In this document: piece by piece, positions 23,364 to 24,677 of the stretch
How the letters are laid out: each line of letters starts with the position of its first letter
Position numbering within the stretch: position 1 is the first letter of the stretch
Assembly (NCBI GenBank): GCA_964547415.1
Contig: CAZJNX010000045.1
Location: 1-24,677, forward strand
Direction: 5' to 3'
Source of the DNA: CAZJNX01 sp964547415
Lineage (GTDB): Bacteria > Pseudomonadota > Alphaproteobacteria > Rhizobiales > Amorphaceae
DNA: 24,677 nucleotides
Program-made: the position numbers and the translations under genes
Notes under the pieces: model-generated
What the model saw: the letters and a program-made list of their open reading frames with translations, nothing else
Databases searched by the model: none
Told to the model about the DNA's origin: nothing

Positions 23364-24677
23364 ATGAGCGACCCCACCCAGGTGACACCCCTGTTCCGCC
23401 CCGCCTCCACGCTGCGCTCCGTCGGGCCCACCAAGGCCGCGCACCTGAAGCGCCTGTTCGACCGGCCGGAGGAGGAGCCCGCGCGCGTCGTCGACCTCCT
23501 GTTCCACATGCCGACGGGCCGGATCGACCGGGGGACGGTGCGCAGCCTCGCCGAGGCCGGCCACAGGGAGGTCGTCACGCTCCACCTCCTCGTCCACCGG
23601 CACGAGCCCGCCGCCCGGCCGCGGGCGCCCCACAAGGTGCACGCCCTCGACGAGACCGGCGCGGTGGAGCTCCTTTTCTTCGGCGGCAACTGGCGCTTCA
23701 TCGAAAGCCGCCTGCCGCTCGGCGAGCGGCGCTACGTGTCGGGGAAGTTCGAATGGCACGCGGGCCGGCCGCGCATGGTCCACCCGGACCGGATCCTGAC
23801 GGAGGAGGCATTCGTGACCGCCTCCCCCCTCGAGCCCGTCTACCCGCTGACGGAGGGCCTCAGCGCCAACGCGCTCCGGAACGCCGTCGCCGCCGCCCTC
23901 GAGGCCGTGCCGGACCTTCCCGAGTGGCACGACGACGCGCTCCTTTCCCGCCGCGGATGGCCCCCGTTCGCCGAGGCGCTGAAGCGGGTGCACGACCCGT
24001 CCGAGGCGGCCGACGCCTCCCCCGCCGGCCCGGCCCGCACGCGCCTCGCCTACGACGAGATGCTGGCGAGCCAGCTCGCCCTCGCCCTCATCCGCGACCG
24101 CATGAAGCGCCGCGCCGGCAAGCGCCGCGCGCCACGCGCCGACGTGGTGGAGCGGATGCTGAAGACCGTGCCCTACACGCCGACCGCCGGCCAGCGCCGG
24201 GCGATCGAGGAGGTGGCGGAGGACCTTGCCGGGGAAACCCGCATGGTCCGCCTCCTGCAAGGCGACGTGGGGGCGGGCAAAACCCTCGTCGCGGCGTTCG
24301 CGGCCGCCATCGTCGCCTCGGGCGGCGCCCAGAGCGCCATGATGGCGCCGACCGAGCTCCTCGCCCGCCAGCACCACGAGACCCTCTCCCGCCTCCTCGA
24401 GCCCGTCGGCGTCACCGTCGGCCTCCTCACCGGCAAGCAGCCCGCCGCGGAGGCCGAGGCGGTGCGCGCGGACCTTGCGGCCGGCCGGGTGGGGCTCGTC
24501 GTCGGCACCCACGCCCTCTTCCAGCCGAACGTCTCCTTCCACGACCTCGGCCTCGTGATCGTGGACGAGCAGCACCGCTTCGGCGTCCACCAGCGCCTCG
24601 CCCTCTCCGAAAAGGGGGAGAAGGCCGACCTCCTCGTCATGACGGCGACGCCGATCCCGCGCACGCTCGTCCTCTCC
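23364..24677 (+). CDS. recG: ATP-dependent DNA helicase RecG (3' truncated by window edge)
   Basis: 438 codons, open to the last base; full-length RecG is about 700 residues. The N-terminal wedge/OB domain includes 'LRSVGPTKAAHLKRLF', 'VVDLLFHMPTGRIDR' and 'YVSGKFEWHAGRPRMVHPD'. The linker 'PVYPLTEGLSANALRNAV' is typical of RecG. Then come 'YTPTAGQRRAIEEVAEDLAG', Walker A 'RLLQGDVGAGKTLVAA' near residue 298, 'MAPTELLARQH', the DEQH box in 'LVIVDEQHRFGVHQRLAL' near 399 and motif III 'MTATPIPRTL'. It regresses stalled forks and processes recombination intermediates. ATG 23364 is preceded by GAGGA. The frame is clean. Confidence 0.97.
   Translation, partial: MSDPTQVTPLFRPASTLRSVGPTKAAHLKRLFDRPEEEPARVVDLLFHMPTGRIDRGTVRSLAEAGHREVVTLHLLVHRHEPAARPRAPHKVHALDETGAVELLFFGGNWRFIESRLPLGERRYVSGKFEWHAGRPRMVHPDRILTEEAFVTASPLEPVYPLTEGLSANALRNAVAAALEAVPDLPEWHDDALLSRRGWPPFAEALKRVHDPSEAADASPAGPARTRLAYDEMLASQLALALIRDRMKRRAGKRRAPRADVVERMLKTVPYTPTAGQRRAIEEVAEDLAGETRMVRLLQGDVGAGKTLVAAFAAAIVASGGAQSAMMAPTELLARQHHETLSRLLEPVGVTVGLLTGKQPAAEAEAVRADLAAGRVGLVVGTHALFQPNVSFHDLGLVIVDEQHRFGVHQRLALSEKGEKADLLVMTATPIPRTLVLS

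Noticed and set aside
1..24677. CRISPR array, rRNA or other RNA genes
   Set aside because: No regularly spaced repeats and no rRNA-like sequence; only the tRNA-Asp was found.

Overview
The window is very GC-rich and densely coding. It looks like a chromosomal piece of an alphaproteobacterium: mfd-sdhE next to a divergent recG, an alphaproteobacterial-type RecO, a DctPQM TRAP transporter, and a sulfide:quinone reductase beside a small DUF5368-like membrane protein all fit. I cannot name the genus. There is one tRNA (Asp-GTC) and no rRNA or CRISPR array.

Layout. (1) 1-9021 looks like a defence or accessory island. It holds the 3' end of a large N6-adenine (type III Mod-like) methyltransferase, an HNH nuclease on the opposite strand, a Uma2-family nuclease coupled to a UvrD-type helicase with a RelE-like N-terminus, and an SF1 (Upf1/Dna2-like) helicase with an N-terminal winged helix and a C-terminal Vsr/DUF559-like nuclease. 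The helicase is translationally coupled to a membrane-anchored coiled-coil protein. (2) 9022-11345 is a damaged phosphate-transport locus and an insertion-sequence scar: pstC (one frameshift), the 3' half of pstS, the left part of an IS481-like element, and a fragment of an IS3-type transposase. No pstA follows pstC. (3) 11370-15845 is ordinary chromosome: a 142-aa hypothetical protein divergent from recO, tRNA-Asp, DUF5368 plus type II sulfide:quinone oxidoreductase, and moaB. (4) 15966-18791 is a tripartite TRAP transporter (dctP, dctQ, dctM) ending at a strong hairpin. (5) 18844-24677 is a twice-frameshifted EthD-like gene, mfd, sdhE and the first 438 codons of recG.

Two themes deserve attention. 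First, the helicase-nuclease/coiled-coil pair and the RelE-helicase/Uma2 pair are the best candidates for a poorly described defence module. Second, at least six small indels lie in short homopolymers or GC-dinucleotide runs (SF1 helicase, pstC, both transposase fragments, EthD gene twice), and a seventh may explain why the coiled-coil gene lacks a stop. They are either assembly errors or real decay, and they decide which genes count as intact. Family names come from recognising motifs by eye; no database search was run.
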